DNA of 50,445 nucleotides, taken from NCBI RefSeq assembly GCF_002198715.1, contig NZ_MWLK01000028.1, positions 1 to 50,445 on the forward strand, written 5' to 3'. How positions within the stretch are numbered: the first letter of the stretch is position 1; each line of letters begins with the position of its first letter. This document shows, in pieces, positions 27,285 to 36,741 of this stretch. A program made the position numbers and the translations under genes. This stretch comes from Rhodomicrobium sp. R_RK_3. Its GTDB lineage: Bacteria; Pseudomonadota; Alphaproteobacteria; Rhizobiales; Rhodomicrobiaceae. The notes below the pieces were generated by a model. It was given only the letters and a program-made list of their open reading frames with translations. It ran no database searches and was not told the DNA's origin.

Positions 27285-28439
27285 TTAGCGGGCAACGCTC
27301 CCATTCCCACTGACCGCGACCACTTTCGCGGTCTTCTCCTCCAGCTCCAGCCCCTCGATCCTGCGCCCCCGGCTGGCGATTTTCTCCGTGGAGGTGACGA
27401 TCTTCTCGACGTCGCCGCTGAGCAGGCCAAAATGCTTCTGGAACTCCAGCACGCGCTCCTTCAGCCGGTTCACATCCGTCAGCAGCACGCCGACCTCGCG
27501 CTGGATCACCCCCGCCTGCTCCCGCGTGCGCACGTCCTTCATGATCGCCTGCATGGTCTGCACGGCGAGCATCAGCATGTTCGGCGAGACGATCACCACC
27601 CGCGCCCGGTGCGCCTTCTGGATCAGGTCCGGAAAATTCTCGTGCAGGTCGGCATAGGTCGCCTCCGAGGGGACGAACATCAGCATGGTGTCCTGCGTCT
27701 CGCCGGGGAGCGTGTATTTCGCGGCGATATCATCGACATGGCCGCCGACATCGGAGCGGATGCGGCGCATGGCCTCTTTTCCCGCCGCCTCGTCCCGCGC
27801 CGTGCGCAGCGCCTCGAATGCCTCAAGCGGAAACTTGGCGTCGATGACGATGCCGCCCGAGGCGCCCGGCAGATGGATGACGCAATCCGGCCGCTTGCCG
27901 TTGGAGAGCGTCGCCTGAAAGCTGTAGGACTCGCGCGGCAGGCCGTCCTCGATGATGGTCTCCATGCGCAATTGCCCGAAGGCGCCGCGCTGCTGCTTGT
28001 TGCCCAAAATGTCCTGCAGCGAGACGACGCGCGTCGACAGCTCCGTGATGTTGCGCTGGGCGGTGTCGATCACCGCCAGCCGCTCGTTCAGCCGCGCCAG
28101 ATTCTCCGAGGTCTTGCGGCTCGTCTCCTCCAGATTGACGCCGAGATTCTGGCTGACCCGGTCGAGCCGCTCATGGATGGCGCGGCTCAGCTCCGCCTGG
28201 CCCTGCCCGGCAAGCTCGACCATGCTATGCAAACGGCCCTTCAGTTCGGCCACCTCCATTTCGAACAGCCGCGCCTCGCTCTGGCGCTGCGCCGCCTCGC
28301 GCGAGCGCGCCGCCCCGTTCCGCCAGACGACGACTATTAGCGTCACCAGCCCGATCAGCGCCATCCCGGCGATGGCGGCAAAAACCATGAGCGGGTCGAC
28401 GCCCACGCCGCGAAGCTGCCAAATCATCGTTTCCGCCAT
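27285..28439 (-). CDS. rmuC: RmuC-family DNA recombination protein
   Basis: A 384-residue protein with an N-terminal membrane anchor (LMVFAAIAGMALIGLVTLIVV), a coiled-coil stretch of about 110 residues, and the RmuC nuclease-like domain (GAFGQLRMETIIEDGLP, IVIDAKFPLEAFEAL, YTLPGETQDTMLMFVPSEA). RmuC limits inversions at short inverted repeats. The ATG at 28439 is chosen for the GAGG 6 bases upstream; the frame extends further upstream. It diverges from def. Confidence 0.93.
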   Translation of the reverse strand: MAETMIWQLRGVGVDPLMVFAAIAGMALIGLVTLIVVVWRNGAARSREAAQRQSEARLFEMEVAELKGRLHSMVELAGQGQAELSRAIHERLDRVSQNLGVNLEETSRKTSENLARLNERLAVIDTAQRNITELSTRVVSLQDILGNKQQRGAFGQLRMETIIEDGLPRESYSFQATLSNGKRPDCVIHLPGASGGIVIDAKFPLEAFEALRTARDEAAGKEAMRRIRSDVGGHVDDIAAKYTLPGETQDTMLMFVPSEATYADLHENFPDLIQKAHRARVVIVSPNMLMLAVQTMQAIMKDVRTREQAGVIQREVGVLLTDVNRLKERVLEFQKHFGLLSGDVEKIVTSTEKIASRGRRIEGLELEEKTAKVVAVSGNGSVAR

Positions 28440-28567
28440 GCCGATCCTCATGAGAATCCCGGCCAGCAGCCTAGGCTGATTCCTTCTCGAACGAAAAGCG
28501 AACGGCAAGTCTAAAAACCATGAAAAGCGCCGTTGACCAAGTCCGGTAATCCGCTTATCTGACGCTC

Positions 28568-29086
28568 ATGGCCAAACGACCCATCATCCTCTATCCCGAC
28601 CCCATCCTGCGGAAGGCGGCGGCCCCCGTGGAGCGGGTCGATACCGACACGCTGCGCCTGCTCGCCGATATGCTGGAGACCATGTATGTGGCGCCGGGCG
28701 TCGGGTTGGCGGCGCCGCAGATCGGCGTGTCGCGGCGGATCTTCGTGATGGACCCGGCCAAGGGCGAGGAGCCGCCCGCGCCGCGCTTCCTGATCAATCC
28801 GGAAATTCTCGAAAGCGGCGATGCGCGGCGGACCTACGAGGAAGGCTGCCTGTCGATCCCGGACATTTTCGCCGAGGTCGAGCGCCCGGCCTCGATCCTG
28901 GTGCGCTATCTCGACAAGGACGGCAAGCTGGTCGAGGAGTGGCTGAACGGCCATGCTGCGACCGTCGCCCAGCACGAGATCGACCATTTGGACGGCGTCT
29001 TGTTCATCGATCATCTCTCACGGCTGAAGCGGAACGTTCTGGTCCGCAAATATCGCAGGGCGCGCCGGGATGAGACGACGGAGTGA
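28568..29086 (+). CDS. def: Peptide deformylase
   Basis: A 172-residue metalloenzyme that removes the formyl group from nascent N-termini. All three motifs are intact: GVGLAAPQIG near residue 44, EEGCLSIP near 95, and the zinc-binding QHEIDHLDGVLF near 138. Type I length. It is followed 108 bases later by fmt, the enzyme adding the formyl group, a common pairing. Confidence 0.98.
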   Translation: MAKRPIILYPDPILRKAAAPVERVDTDTLRLLADMLETMYVAPGVGLAAPQIGVSRRIFVMDPAKGEEPPAPRFLINPEILESGDARRTYEEGCLSIPDIFAEVERPASILVRYLDKDGKLVEEWLNGHAATVAQHEIDHLDGVLFIDHLSRLKRNVLVRKYRRARRDETTE

Positions 29087-29194
29087 GATTTCCGCCGAGG
29101 CGCGGTAATCAGGACTTCAGTTTTCGCCGCCCCTTGCGCTATGAACATGCGACCATGGCCGCCTGCGGGACCGCCCGCGAAAGGCACTTGAGGC

Positions 29195-30130
29195 ATGATT
29201 CCATTGCGCGTTATTTTCATGGGCACCCCCGATTTCGCGGTGCCCCCGCTCTCCGAACTGGTGGCGCTCGGCCACGATGTGCTGGCGGTTTACAGCCAGC
29301 CGCCCCGGCCGGCGGGACGCGGCATGGCCGCGCGCAAATCGCCGGTGCAGCATTTCGCCGAGGAGGCCGGCATCCCGGTGTTCACGCCCAAAAGCCTGCG
29401 CTCGGCCGAGGTGCAGAACGAATTCTACGCCCATGACGCCGATGTGGCCGTCGTCGCCGCCTATGGGCTGATCCTGCCGAAGCCGATCCTGGAGGCGCCG
29501 CGCTATGGCTGCCTGAACATCCACGCTTCGCTCCTGCCGCGCTGGCGGGGCGCCGCGCCGATCCAGCGGGCGATCATGGCGGGCGATGCCGAGACCGGCG
29601 TGCTCATCATGCAGATGGATGAAGGGCTCGATACCGGCCCCGTCTGTATGGGCGAGCGGCTGCCCATCGGGCCGGACATGACAGCGGGCGAGCTGCATGA
29701 CGAGCTGTCGCTGAAAGGCGCCAAGCTGATCGCGCGGGCGCTGGACCGGCTCGGCCAGGGGCGGCTGCAATGCCGGCCGCAGCCGTCGCAGGGCGTCACC
29801 TACGCCGCCAAGATCACCAAGGATGAGGAGCGCATCGACTGGAGCCTGCCCGCCGTTGAAGTGCATGACAAGATCCGGGCGCTATCGCCGCATCCGGGTG
29901 CGTGGTTCGAGGCGCTGCTGGCTGGGCGGCGCGAGCGGATCAAGGTGCTGCGCTCGATCGTGGTGCAGGGAAGGGGCGAGCCGGGGCGGCTTCTGGATTC
30001 CCAGCTCACCGTCGCCTGCGGGCAACATGCGGTGCGGTTTACCCGGGTGCAGCGTTCCGGCAAGAAGCCGATGCTGGGGGCGGAATTCCTGCGCGGCTTC
30101 CCACTCGCCCAGGGCACGCATTTCAGTTGA
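29195..30130 (+). CDS. fmt: Methionyl-tRNA formyltransferase
   Basis: A 311-residue enzyme that formylates initiator Met-tRNA using 10-formyl-THF. The N-terminal catalytic domain has [14 protein letters not shown] and the signature [20 protein letters not shown] near residue 107, followed by DEGLDTGPV. The C-terminal OB-like domain begins near residue 205. GAGGC lies just upstream of the ATG. It is paired with def, and convergent with the ArsR-family gene across a hairpin. Confidence 0.97.
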   Translation: MIPLRVIFMGTPDFAVPPLSELVALGHDVLAVYSQPPRPAGRGMAARKSPVQHFAEEAGIPVFTPKSLRSAEVQNEFYAHDADVAVVAAYGLILPKPILEAPRYGCLNIHASLLPRWRGAAPIQRAIMAGDAETGVLIMQMDEGLDTGPVCMGERLPIGPDMTAGELHDELSLKGAKLIARALDRLGQGRLQCRPQPSQGVTYAAKITKDEERIDWSLPAVEVHDKIRALSPHPGAWFEALLAGRRERIKVLRSIVVQGRGEPGRLLDSQLTVACGQHAVRFTRVQRSGKKPMLGAEFLRGFPLAQGTHFS

Positions 30131-30154
30131 ACGGGGCGGCTAGAGCGGGACGAC

Positions 30155-30185
30155 ATGATTTTGGATTGATCCAATCCAAAATCAT
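30155..30185. repeat. TGATTTTGGATT inverted repeat, copy 2 (possible bidirectional terminator)
   Basis: A 13-base perfect inverted repeat with a 5-base loop: ATGATTTTGGATT, GATCC, then the complement. It lies in the 61-base space between the convergent fmt and ArsR-family genes. The stem could stop transcription in both directions, although it is not GC-rich. The same core occurs at 15639-15667 after hisB. Confidence 0.7.
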
Positions 30186-30191
30186 CGTGAT

Positions 30192-30587
30192 CTAGGAGGC
30201 CGCGTTCTCGCCGGCCTTCTCGTAATCGCGGCAGAAAATCTCGTAAATGAGCGCGATCATGCGCCGGACATCTTCATTGGCGAGCCGGTAGAAGATGGTC
30301 TTGCCTTCGCGGCGAGGGGCGACCAGCCCTTCCGTGCGCAGCCGCGCCAATTGCTGCGAGACGGTCGGCTGGCGCAATTGCAGAATGGTTTCGAGCTCGG
30401 TGACCGATCGCTCGCGCTCCGCCAGCAGGCAGAGCAGCAGCAACCGGCTCTCATGCGAAAGCGCTTTCAGAAAGTCGCTGGCAAGACGCGCGCGCTGCAT
30501 GAGCTGTTGCAAATCGGGCGAGTAATTGGCCGACGAATGCAGCGCTTCTTCTATTTCCCGTGGAAACATGGCTGGTGATTTCGGCAT
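30192..30587 (-). CDS. ArsR-family repressor, BigR/SqrR-like
   Basis: A 131-residue winged-helix repressor. The recognition region is VTELETILQLRQPTVSQQLA, followed by the wing RREGKTIFYRL. Two cysteines sit where the BigR/YgaV/SqrR group has its redox pair: in LLLLCLLAE of the first core helix and in YEIFC near the C-terminus. In that group persulfides link the two Cys and release DNA, switching on sulfide-oxidation genes. A sulfur role is inferred; no sulfur gene is adjacent. The start is uncertain (an ATG at 30569 is also possible). Confidence 0.75.
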   Translation of the reverse strand: MPKSPAMFPREIEEALHSSANYSPDLQQLMQRARLASDFLKALSHESRLLLLCLLAERERSVTELETILQLRQPTVSQQLARLRTEGLVAPRREGKTIFYRLANEDVRRMIALIYEIFCRDYEKAGENAAS

Positions 30588-31422
30588 CGCAGCAAAGACT
30601 CGCTCGCATGGAAGCACTGCAGTTGATCCAGATTTCTTAACGCGTTTCAGTCGTGATTGGCTATAGGAGCGGAACCCTATGCTGCGTTGCGGTAGCATTT
30701 CTGCACCACAGGGCGCCCATGTCTCGTCGCCAGCTCGGGTCAAAGACACTTCTTCTAACTCATTGTAATGATGATCCTCCACCTGTCACGAATCGGCCGA
30801 CGGAATATTTGCGTGCAGCGCAACGTACGTATTTTTGAATAAGTGTTTTTTGGCACAGATTCAGGCGAACACGGATGATTTGACATAATAGTGGGCAATG
30901 ACCTGTGGATTCTACCTATGCTGCGGAGAATCGCCCTGATTTGGAGAGCGGGATCACCGAATCGGCTGCCGCAAAATCAGGCGCGGCAGGACGCCGCCCG
31001 CGCGCCGGAGACGCAAGCCAGGAAATCGCGCCCAGATCCGGCTGCCCAATACTCACGCTCCGAGCGGGAAATGCCCGGTTTTGCCTTGCGCCTTACTCAT
31101 CCGCATACCCCAATTGTCTAAGCATTCATCAGCTTTTCCAGCCCCGAAATCGGCCCGCCGCAGGATGAACTTGGGATCGTATACGAATTGGCCATCCCGG
31201 TATTCGTATTGCTAAATTTTGTTGCCGAGCTTAATCAAATCCACCATACTTCGGGCCATCGGGCGGCCTGTAGGACCCGGTGGAAATAGTGACGATGCGC
31301 GTTGTAATTCGCTTTGGCGAACAAGCATGTTCTGGTTTTCCCCGACATCTGAATGACTGCCTCACCTTTCGGCGCGGCCGTTGGTCGCCGGAGCTATCGT
31401 TGGGGACTTGAAGGAGCAGAGC
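30588..31422. other. 835-base intergenic stretch
   Basis: No convincing coding region is visible on either strand. Short open frames exist but have neither family resemblance nor a ribosome binding site. The left part probably holds the ArsR-family promoter. The right part would include a long untranslated leader of the cold-shock gene, as is usual for that family, but no promoter could be fixed by eye. Confidence 0.4.
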
Positions 31423-31638
31423 ATGCGTCAGTCGGGCACGGTGAAATTCTTCAATCAGTCGAAGGGTTTTGGCTTCATCACACCGGATGAGGGCGGTAAG
31501 GACGTTTTCGTACATATTTCCGCGGTCGAACGCTCGGGCGTTCCCATGCTCGACGAGGGCATGCGTGTCTCCTTCGAGACACAGCCGGATCCGCGCGGCA
31601 AGGGACCTAAGGCGATCAATCTTCAGGTTTCCGAATAA
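31423..31638 (+). CDS. CspA-family cold-shock protein
   Basis: A 71-residue single cold-shock domain with RNP1 (KGFGFITP) and RNP2 (VFVHISAVE). It binds single-stranded RNA/DNA and acts as an RNA chaperone. The ATG at 31423 has a perfect AAGGAG 6 bases upstream and starts the conserved [13 protein letters not shown]. Which csp paralogue this is cannot be stated. Confidence 0.95.
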   Translation: MRQSGTVKFFNQSKGFGFITPDEGGKDVFVHISAVERSGVPMLDEGMRVSFETQPDPRGKGPKAINLQVSE

Positions 31639-31709
31639 ATCGGGTAAATCCCAAGACGTAGACCCGCAGGACCGGTCGGCGGTCCTGCGCGGTGTTTGCG
31701 TGGGATAAA

Positions 31710-32054
31710 ATGCTGAAAACACTCGGTTTTTGCGTGGTCATGGGCATGGCCACGATGGGTGCGGCTGCGGGTCTTTCCGATGCCGCTCTCGCCAAGGGCG
31801 ATGCGGGCAAGCCACAGGCGAAAGCCAAGGCAGACAGTGCCTCCAATTGCAAAACCCTCACCGGCAAGATGGTCGGCTGGGGCGTCGACTCCGTGCGCGG
31901 CTATGCGGAGAAGGCGCTCGACAGCGAGATTTCCGCCTGGGAGCATCGCGGCAGTTTCACGGCCAAGACCAAGGACCGGAAGAACGACTGCAAGATCTAT
32001 ATCGAATGGCTGGATGAGTATGAGTGCACGGCGCAAGCTGTCGTGTGCCGCTAG
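31710..32054 (+). CDS. Small secreted four-cysteine protein 1
   Basis: A 114-residue protein of unknown function. A signal peptide covers about residues 1-29 (LKTLGFCVVMGMATMGAAAG). A Lys/Ala-rich segment follows, then a domain with four cysteines (CKTLTG, NDCKIYIEWLDEYECTAQ, VVCR). The ATG at 31710 is chosen because the signal peptide starts there and GGGA lies just upstream; a GTG at 31692 is possible. It resembles the next gene in cysteine spacing and in the helix before the second Cys, so the two are tandem paralogues. Confidence 0.7.
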   Translation: MLKTLGFCVVMGMATMGAAAGLSDAALAKGDAGKPQAKAKADSASNCKTLTGKMVGWGVDSVRGYAEKALDSEISAWEHRGSFTAKTKDRKNDCKIYIEWLDEYECTAQAVVCR

Positions 32055-32175
32055 CCCTCGCGCGCCAATCACCCTCAGGTTGCATTTTTTGCTTGATGTG
32101 GCGGGATCGCCCTAGCGGCGCGGTTTGTCCTTAAGCAAAGATGGGCGCAGTGACACTCAATTGGGACAATTGGAT

Positions 32176-32481
32176 ATGATCTTCTCCCGGAATCGCATGA
32201 TTGCCCTGACTTTCGCCGCCCTCGCGATGGCCGGCGCCGGCACCGCCCAGGCAGCCAAGCAGCAATGCACGACGCTGTTCTATTCCGTGAACGATTACGG
32301 CAAGGAAGGCCCCACCCGCGACGCGATCGCGCTGCTCGACAAATATATCGAGAAGTGGGCGGCCGAGAAGGGGGTCAAGAAATACAAGACCGGCAAGAAG
32401 GATGTCTCCTGCGAGCTCTATCTCGATGTCGGCCTGTTCGACGAACATACCTGCAAGGCGACCGCGGACGTCTGCTACTAG
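32176..32481 (+). CDS. Small secreted four-cysteine protein 2
   Basis: A 101-residue protein with a signal peptide (MIALTFAALAMAGAGTAQAA) and a four-cysteine domain: QCTTLFYS, VSCELYLDVGLFDEHTCKA and DVCY. The pattern C...C-x-hydrophobic strand-E-x-x-C...VC, and a preceding LD..I..W helix, match the upstream protein, so this is its paralogue. Two disulfides are likely. Function is unknown. An internal ATG at 32197 could also start the signal peptide. Confidence 0.7.
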   Translation: MIFSRNRMIALTFAALAMAGAGTAQAAKQQCTTLFYSVNDYGKEGPTRDAIALLDKYIEKWAAEKGVKKYKTGKKDVSCELYLDVGLFDEHTCKATADVCY

Positions 32482-32599
32482 CCCCGGTTCTCCCCTCGTC
32501 GTCACCCGCCGTGGTTTATTTCGCAGTGCATCCCGTATAAGCGCCTAAAACGGACATTCGGCCTTTTTTTTAAGGTCCGATGACCATATATTGAGCGTG

Positions 32600-32915
32600 C
32601 CAGTTCGCTGGCTATGGCGATAAATGACTGCCGGAATAAACCTTTCGGACCCGGGGGCGGTACCCGGCGCCTCCACCACAAGCCCGCCGCGCAAGCGGGC
32701 TTCTGATGGGGGCGAACTAGGATCGACGAGGGCGTAAAGGGTATGTTTTTGCTCGGCATGGTTCCGCCGTCATCGGGCCGTTCAATAGTTGCAAATGACA
32801 ACTATGCTGAGGCACGCCTCGCCGCGTAATGCGGTTCGGTTAGCCAAATTAAAGTCCTAGTCGTTCAGCGCGGCTAGGCGCGGTTTGGAGGACACCGGGC
32901 AACAGAAGTCCTCCA
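32600..32915 (+). ncRNA. ssrA: tmRNA, circularly permuted (two-piece)
   Basis: The acceptor piece comes first: T-arm CCGGG-GGCGGTA-CCCGG at 32651-32667, then CGCCTCC and an encoded ACCA at 32668-32678. A short intervening hairpin (AGCCCGC...GCGGGCT) follows at 32681-32701. The coding piece begins GGGGGCG at 32708, whose seven bases pair with CGCCTCC (one G-U) to form the acceptor stem. The tag frame at 32791-32829 encodes ANDNYAEARLAA and a stop. A GGAGGAC/GTCCTCC hairpin at 32887-32914 probably closes the coding piece. Outer ends are approximate. It rescues stalled ribosomes and marks the product for proteolysis. Confidence 0.93.
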
Positions 32916-32976
32916 CCCAACCCGCGAACAGCGCGGCGCGGGGCGGCTTGGCCCTTATGGTGATCACGACTTAGCA

Positions 32977-33546
32977 ATGATATCCGAGGACAAGATCCGC
33001 TACGATATCTTGGCCAGCGAGGCCTTGCGCGGCATCATCCGCACCGTCATGCAGCGGGTGCAGAAGCGTGGGCTGCCGGGCGAGCATCATTTCTACATCA
33101 ATTTCGATACCTGCGCGGCCGGCACGATCCTGTCGAAGCGGCTGAAGGCGCAATATCCGGAAGAGATGACCATCGTCCTCCAGCACAAGTTCTGGGACCT
33201 GCTCGTCTATGACGACCGCTTCGAGGTGAAGCTGTCGTTCAACAACGTGCCGGAACGCCTGGTCATTCCCTATTCCTCGATCAAGAGCTTCGTCGATCCG
33301 AGCGTGCCCTTCGGCTTCAACCCGAATCTGTTCACGCCGCTCGGACGGCCGGCCGAGGACATCCCTGCCGCGCCGCCGGAACTGCCCGCCGACCGCACCG
33401 CGCTGCCTGGGCCGCAGGCCCAGCCGGAAACGCTGGTGGTGGTCGAGACGCTGAAGCCCGAACGCGATCCGCCCATCCGCCAGGAAGAGCAGCCCGAGCA
33501 AGGCGGGGCGAAGGTGGTCGAGCTGGATCTGTTCCGGAAGAAGTGA
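32977..33546 (+). CDS. sspB: SspB-family ClpXP adaptor
   Basis: A 189-residue alphaproteobacterial SspB. The N-terminal substrate-binding domain covers residues 1-115 (FYINFDTCAAGTILSKRLK, MTIVLQHKFWDLLVYDDRF, VPYSSIKSFVDPSVPFGF-like). A Pro/Gln/Glu-rich linker follows, ending in a ClpX-docking tail (VVELDLFRKK). It tethers ssrA-tagged proteins to ClpXP. It lies immediately downstream of the tmRNA gene on the same strand, so tag and tag-reader are adjacent. Confidence 0.92.
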   Translation: MISEDKIRYDILASEALRGIIRTVMQRVQKRGLPGEHHFYINFDTCAAGTILSKRLKAQYPEEMTIVLQHKFWDLLVYDDRFEVKLSFNNVPERLVIPYSSIKSFVDPSVPFGFNPNLFTPLGRPAEDIPAAPPELPADRTALPGPQAQPETLVVVETLKPERDPPIRQEEQPEQGGAKVVELDLFRKK

Positions 33547-33564
33547 GATTTCGCGGCGGGGGCT

Positions 33565-33969
33565 CTACCCGGCCGCCGATTCATCCCAAAAGCTCGCCTC
33601 GATCTTGTGGCCGTCCGGATCCCGGACGAAACAACCATAATAGGGCTCGCCGTAATGCGGCCGCGGACCGGGAGGTCCGTCGGCCGTTGCCCCTGCCTCG
33701 AGCGCGGCGTCGTAGAAGGCGTGCACCTGGGCTTTCGACGCGGCGATGAAGCCGAAATGCGTGCCGTTGCCGATCGTCGCGCGGCCGCCGTCTATGGGCG
33801 TCTGCACCCAGAATTCCGGATAGAGCTTGCCCCAGGCCACCGCGCCGGGATGCTCCATCACGCGCTTGCAGCCGAGTACGCCGAGCACGGCGTCGTAGAA
33901 TGCGACTGCGCGGCCGAAATCGTTCGTGCCGATCGACACATGGCTGATGACGCTGGGATTTTCGTCCAT
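33565..33969 (-). CDS. VOC-family (glyoxalase-like) protein
   Basis: A 134-residue vicinal-oxygen-chelate protein. HVSIGTNDFGRAVAFYDAVL opens the first beta-alpha-beta-beta-beta unit. A metal-site Glu is in RDPDGHKIEASFW at the end of the second, and a His in the N-terminal HVSIG strand. Such proteins include glyoxalases, dioxygenases and resistance proteins; the substrate cannot be told. It is convergent with sspB. Confidence 0.85.
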   Translation of the reverse strand: MDENPSVISHVSIGTNDFGRAVAFYDAVLGVLGCKRVMEHPGAVAWGKLYPEFWVQTPIDGGRATIGNGTHFGFIAASKAQVHAFYDAALEAGATADGPPGPRPHYGEPYYGCFVRDPDGHKIEASFWDESAAG

Positions 33970-34105
33970 GGCGGTCCCTCCCTTGATGCTGGTCCGGCCG
34001 CGATCCGAGACAGCCCCGTCGTTTTTGCGCTCTCCGTTGAGGGAGAGGGCAGGCGCCGTCAGGCGACCGGGTGAGGGGTGGCGGCACGCGCCGGCCCCTA
34101 CTCAA

Positions 34106-36463
34106 CTAACTCCGCCGCCGCCCGCCCTTTTTCGGCACCACCCGCTCCGAATGCGGGCCCATCTCGTCGAGGCTCGGCTTATGCGGCCGCGACATTGGAT
34201 CGACGCGGCGTGCGGCCAAGGCGGCGCTGCGCGGACGCGCCGACGCCGCCTTGCCGGTGCGCTCGTCGATATCCTCCTGCCGCGCCAGCGGATCGTCCGC
34301 CACCGCCAGTTCCACCTGCCGCAAGCGCTTGACCTCGTCGCGCAGCCTTGCCGCTTCCTCGAAATCCAGATTGGCGGCGGCGTTGCGCATCCGCACTTCC
34401 ATGTCGGCGATGACGGCGGCCAGATTATGCCCGACCATTGGCGCGCCGTCCTCGGAGAAGCCGGGACCGGCGCCGACCAGGACATGGTCCCGCTCATAGA
34501 CGCTCGACATGATGTCGCCGATGTTTTTCCGGATCGACTGCGGCGTGATGCCGTTCGCCTCATTATAGGCGACCTGCTTTTCGCGACGGCGGTCGGTCTC
34601 GGCGATGGCGCGCTCGAGCGAGCCGGTCATGTGATCGGCATAGAGCAGCACGCGGCCGTCGACATTGCGCGCGGCGCGTCCGATGGTCTGGATCAGCGAG
34701 GTCTCGGAGCGCAAAAAGCCTTCCTTGTCGGCATCGAGAATGGCGACCAGCGCGCATTCCGGGATGTCGAGTCCCTCGCGCAGCAGGTTGATGCCGATCA
34801 GGATGTCGAAGGCGCCGAGCCGCAGGTCGCGAATGATCTCGATGCGCTCCAGCGTCTCGACGTCGGAATGCATGTAGCGCACGCGCAGGCCCTGCTCGTG
34901 CATATATTCGGTCAGGTCCTCGGCCATGCGCTTGGTCAGCGTGGTGACCAGCACGCGGTAGCCCTGCGCGGTGGTCTTGCGGCATTCGTCGATGAGGTCG
35001 TCGACCTGGGTTTTCGCCGGGCGGATGTCGATCTGCGGATCGATCAGGCCGGTCGGGCGGATGACCTGCTCGGAGAAGATGCCGCCGGTCTGGTTCATCT
35101 CCCAGGCGCCGGGCGTCGCCGAGACATAGACCGTCTGCGGCCGCATGGCGTTCCACTCCTCGAATTTGAGCGGACGGTTGTCCATGGCGGAGGGCAGGCG
35201 GAAGCCGTGCTCGGCCAGCGTCCATTTGCGGCGACGGTCGCCGTTGAACATGGCGTTGAGCTGGCCGATGGTGACGTGGCTTTCGTCGACGAAGACCAGC
35301 GCATTGTCGGGCAGATATTCGAACAAGGTCGGCGGCGGCTCGCCCGGCTGGCGGCCGGTGAGCCAGCGCGAATAGTTTTCGATGCCGGCGCAGGAGCCGG
35401 TCGCCTCCATCATTTCCAGGTCGAAATTGGTACGCTGCTCCAGCCGCTGCGATTCAAGCAGCCGGCCGGCCTCGTTCAGCTCGGCGAGGCGGAGCTGCAA
35501 TTCGTTCTGGATGCCCTTGACGGCCTGGTGCAGCGTCGGCTTCGGCGTGACGTAATGCGAGTTGGCAAAAATCTTCACCGCCTCGAACTCATTGGTCCTC
35601 TCGCCGGTCAGAGGGTCGAATTCGACGATCGATTCGATCTCGTCGCCGAACAGCGAGATGCGCCAGGCGCGGTCTTCCAAATGCGCCGGGAACAGCTCGA
35701 CCGTGTCGCCGCGTACGCGAAAGCTGCCGCGCGCGAAATCCATGTTGTTGCGCCGGTATTGCAGCGCCACGAGGTCGGCGAGGAGCTGGCGCTGCTGCAC
35801 ATGCGCGCCGCGCTTCAGCTCAAAAGTCATCGCCGTATAGGTCTCGACCGAGCCGATACCGTAGATGCAGGACACCGAGGCGACGATGATGACGTCGTCG
35901 CGCTCGAGCAGCGCGCGGGTGGCGGCATGGCGCATCCGGTCGATCTGTTCGTTGATCGAGGATTCCTTCTCGATATAGGTGTCTGTGCGCGGGACGTAGG
36001 CTTCTGGCTGGTAGTAATCGTAATAGGAGACGAAATATTCGACAGCGTTGTTCGGGAAGAAATTCTTGAACTCGCCATAGAGCTGGGCGGCGAGCGTCTT
36101 GTTGGGAGCGAGGATCAGCGCGGGCCGGTTGGTGCGCGCGATCACCTGCGCCATGGTGAAGGTCTTGCCCGAGCCGGTGACGCCGAGCAGCACCTGGTCG
36201 CGCTCCTGGGCATTCGCGCCGGCGACGAGTTCTTCGATGGCGGTCGGCTGGTCGCCCTTCGGCTCGAATTCGGAGGCCAGCTCGAAACGCCGGCCGCCTT
36301 CGGATTTCTCCGGCCGCTCGGGCCGGTGTGGCATGAACATCGGCATCGCCCCCGAGACGATCGGGTGGCTGGCCATGGTCGGCAGCAGGGCCGTGCTGTT
36401 CGGCTCGAGCTGATACGGAACGGCGGACGCTTCAGCGAGGGCTTTTTTCGGTTTGCGGGGCAT
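34106..36463 (-). CDS. uvrB: Excinuclease ABC subunit B
   Basis: A 785-residue UvrB, the damage-verifying helicase-like subunit of nucleotide excision repair. Seen: Walker [15 protein letters not shown] near residue 97, the beta-hairpin region [12 protein letters not shown] near 148, [18 protein letters not shown] near 395, helicase motif VI region QTIGRAARN near 600, and a C-terminal UVR domain ([18 protein letters not shown]) near 705. An N-terminal extension of about 60 residues and a basic C-terminal tail make it longer than E. coli UvrB; both are common in Hyphomicrobiales. Confidence 0.98.
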   Translation of the reverse strand: MPRKPKKALAEASAVPYQLEPNSTALLPTMASHPIVSGAMPMFMPHRPERPEKSEGGRRFELASEFEPKGDQPTAIEELVAGANAQERDQVLLGVTGSGKTFTMAQVIARTNRPALILAPNKTLAAQLYGEFKNFFPNNAVEYFVSYYDYYQPEAYVPRTDTYIEKESSINEQIDRMRHAATRALLERDDVIIVASVSCIYGIGSVETYTAMTFELKRGAHVQQRQLLADLVALQYRRNNMDFARGSFRVRGDTVELFPAHLEDRAWRISLFGDEIESIVEFDPLTGERTNEFEAVKIFANSHYVTPKPTLHQAVKGIQNELQLRLAELNEAGRLLESQRLEQRTNFDLEMMEATGSCAGIENYSRWLTGRQPGEPPPTLFEYLPDNALVFVDESHVTIGQLNAMFNGDRRRKWTLAEHGFRLPSAMDNRPLKFEEWNAMRPQTVYVSATPGAWEMNQTGGIFSEQVIRPTGLIDPQIDIRPAKTQVDDLIDECRKTTAQGYRVLVTTLTKRMAEDLTEYMHEQGLRVRYMHSDVETLERIEIIRDLRLGAFDILIGINLLREGLDIPECALVAILDADKEGFLRSETSLIQTIGRAARNVDGRVLLYADHMTGSLERAIAETDRRREKQVAYNEANGITPQSIRKNIGDIMSSVYERDHVLVGAGPGFSEDGAPMVGHNLAAVIADMEVRMRNAAANLDFEEAARLRDEVKRLRQVELAVADDPLARQEDIDERTGKAASARPRSAALAARRVDPMSRPHKPSLDEMGPHSERVVPKKGGRRRS

Positions 36464-36741
36464 GGGCGGAATATGGGGGATTTGGTGCGGTTTTGGAAGG
36501 TTTCGCGCGAGATCGTCCCGTCATTCTCGCCAGGATTGGTCGCCCGCCCGAAATCCTTGTGGAAAGGCCCGCAGCGCCGGAGCCAATTATGGCCAATTTT
36601 TGCGAGAAAACGCACAGTAGATCCGCAATCAAATCCAAATGACACGAATAAATCAGAAAATTGGTATTGATACTTAGATGACTGTCGTCGAATTTGTTGA
36701 ATAGAACGGCAGAAAAAGGTGATGATTGTGGGCGCGAATGA

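Noticed and set aside
30891-31168. Short overlapping open frames in the gap before the cold-shock gene
   Set aside because: No ribosome binding site, no family resemblance and unusual codon use.
32502-32801. Minus-strand open frame between the secreted proteins and sspB
   Set aside because: The region is the tmRNA gene; acceptor stem, T arm and tag frame on the plus strand explain it.
33926-36670. Very long open frame on the plus strand opposite uvrB
   Set aside because: It mirrors the antisense of a perfectly conserved uvrB; high GC content creates such shadows, and its translation is low-complexity with no domain.
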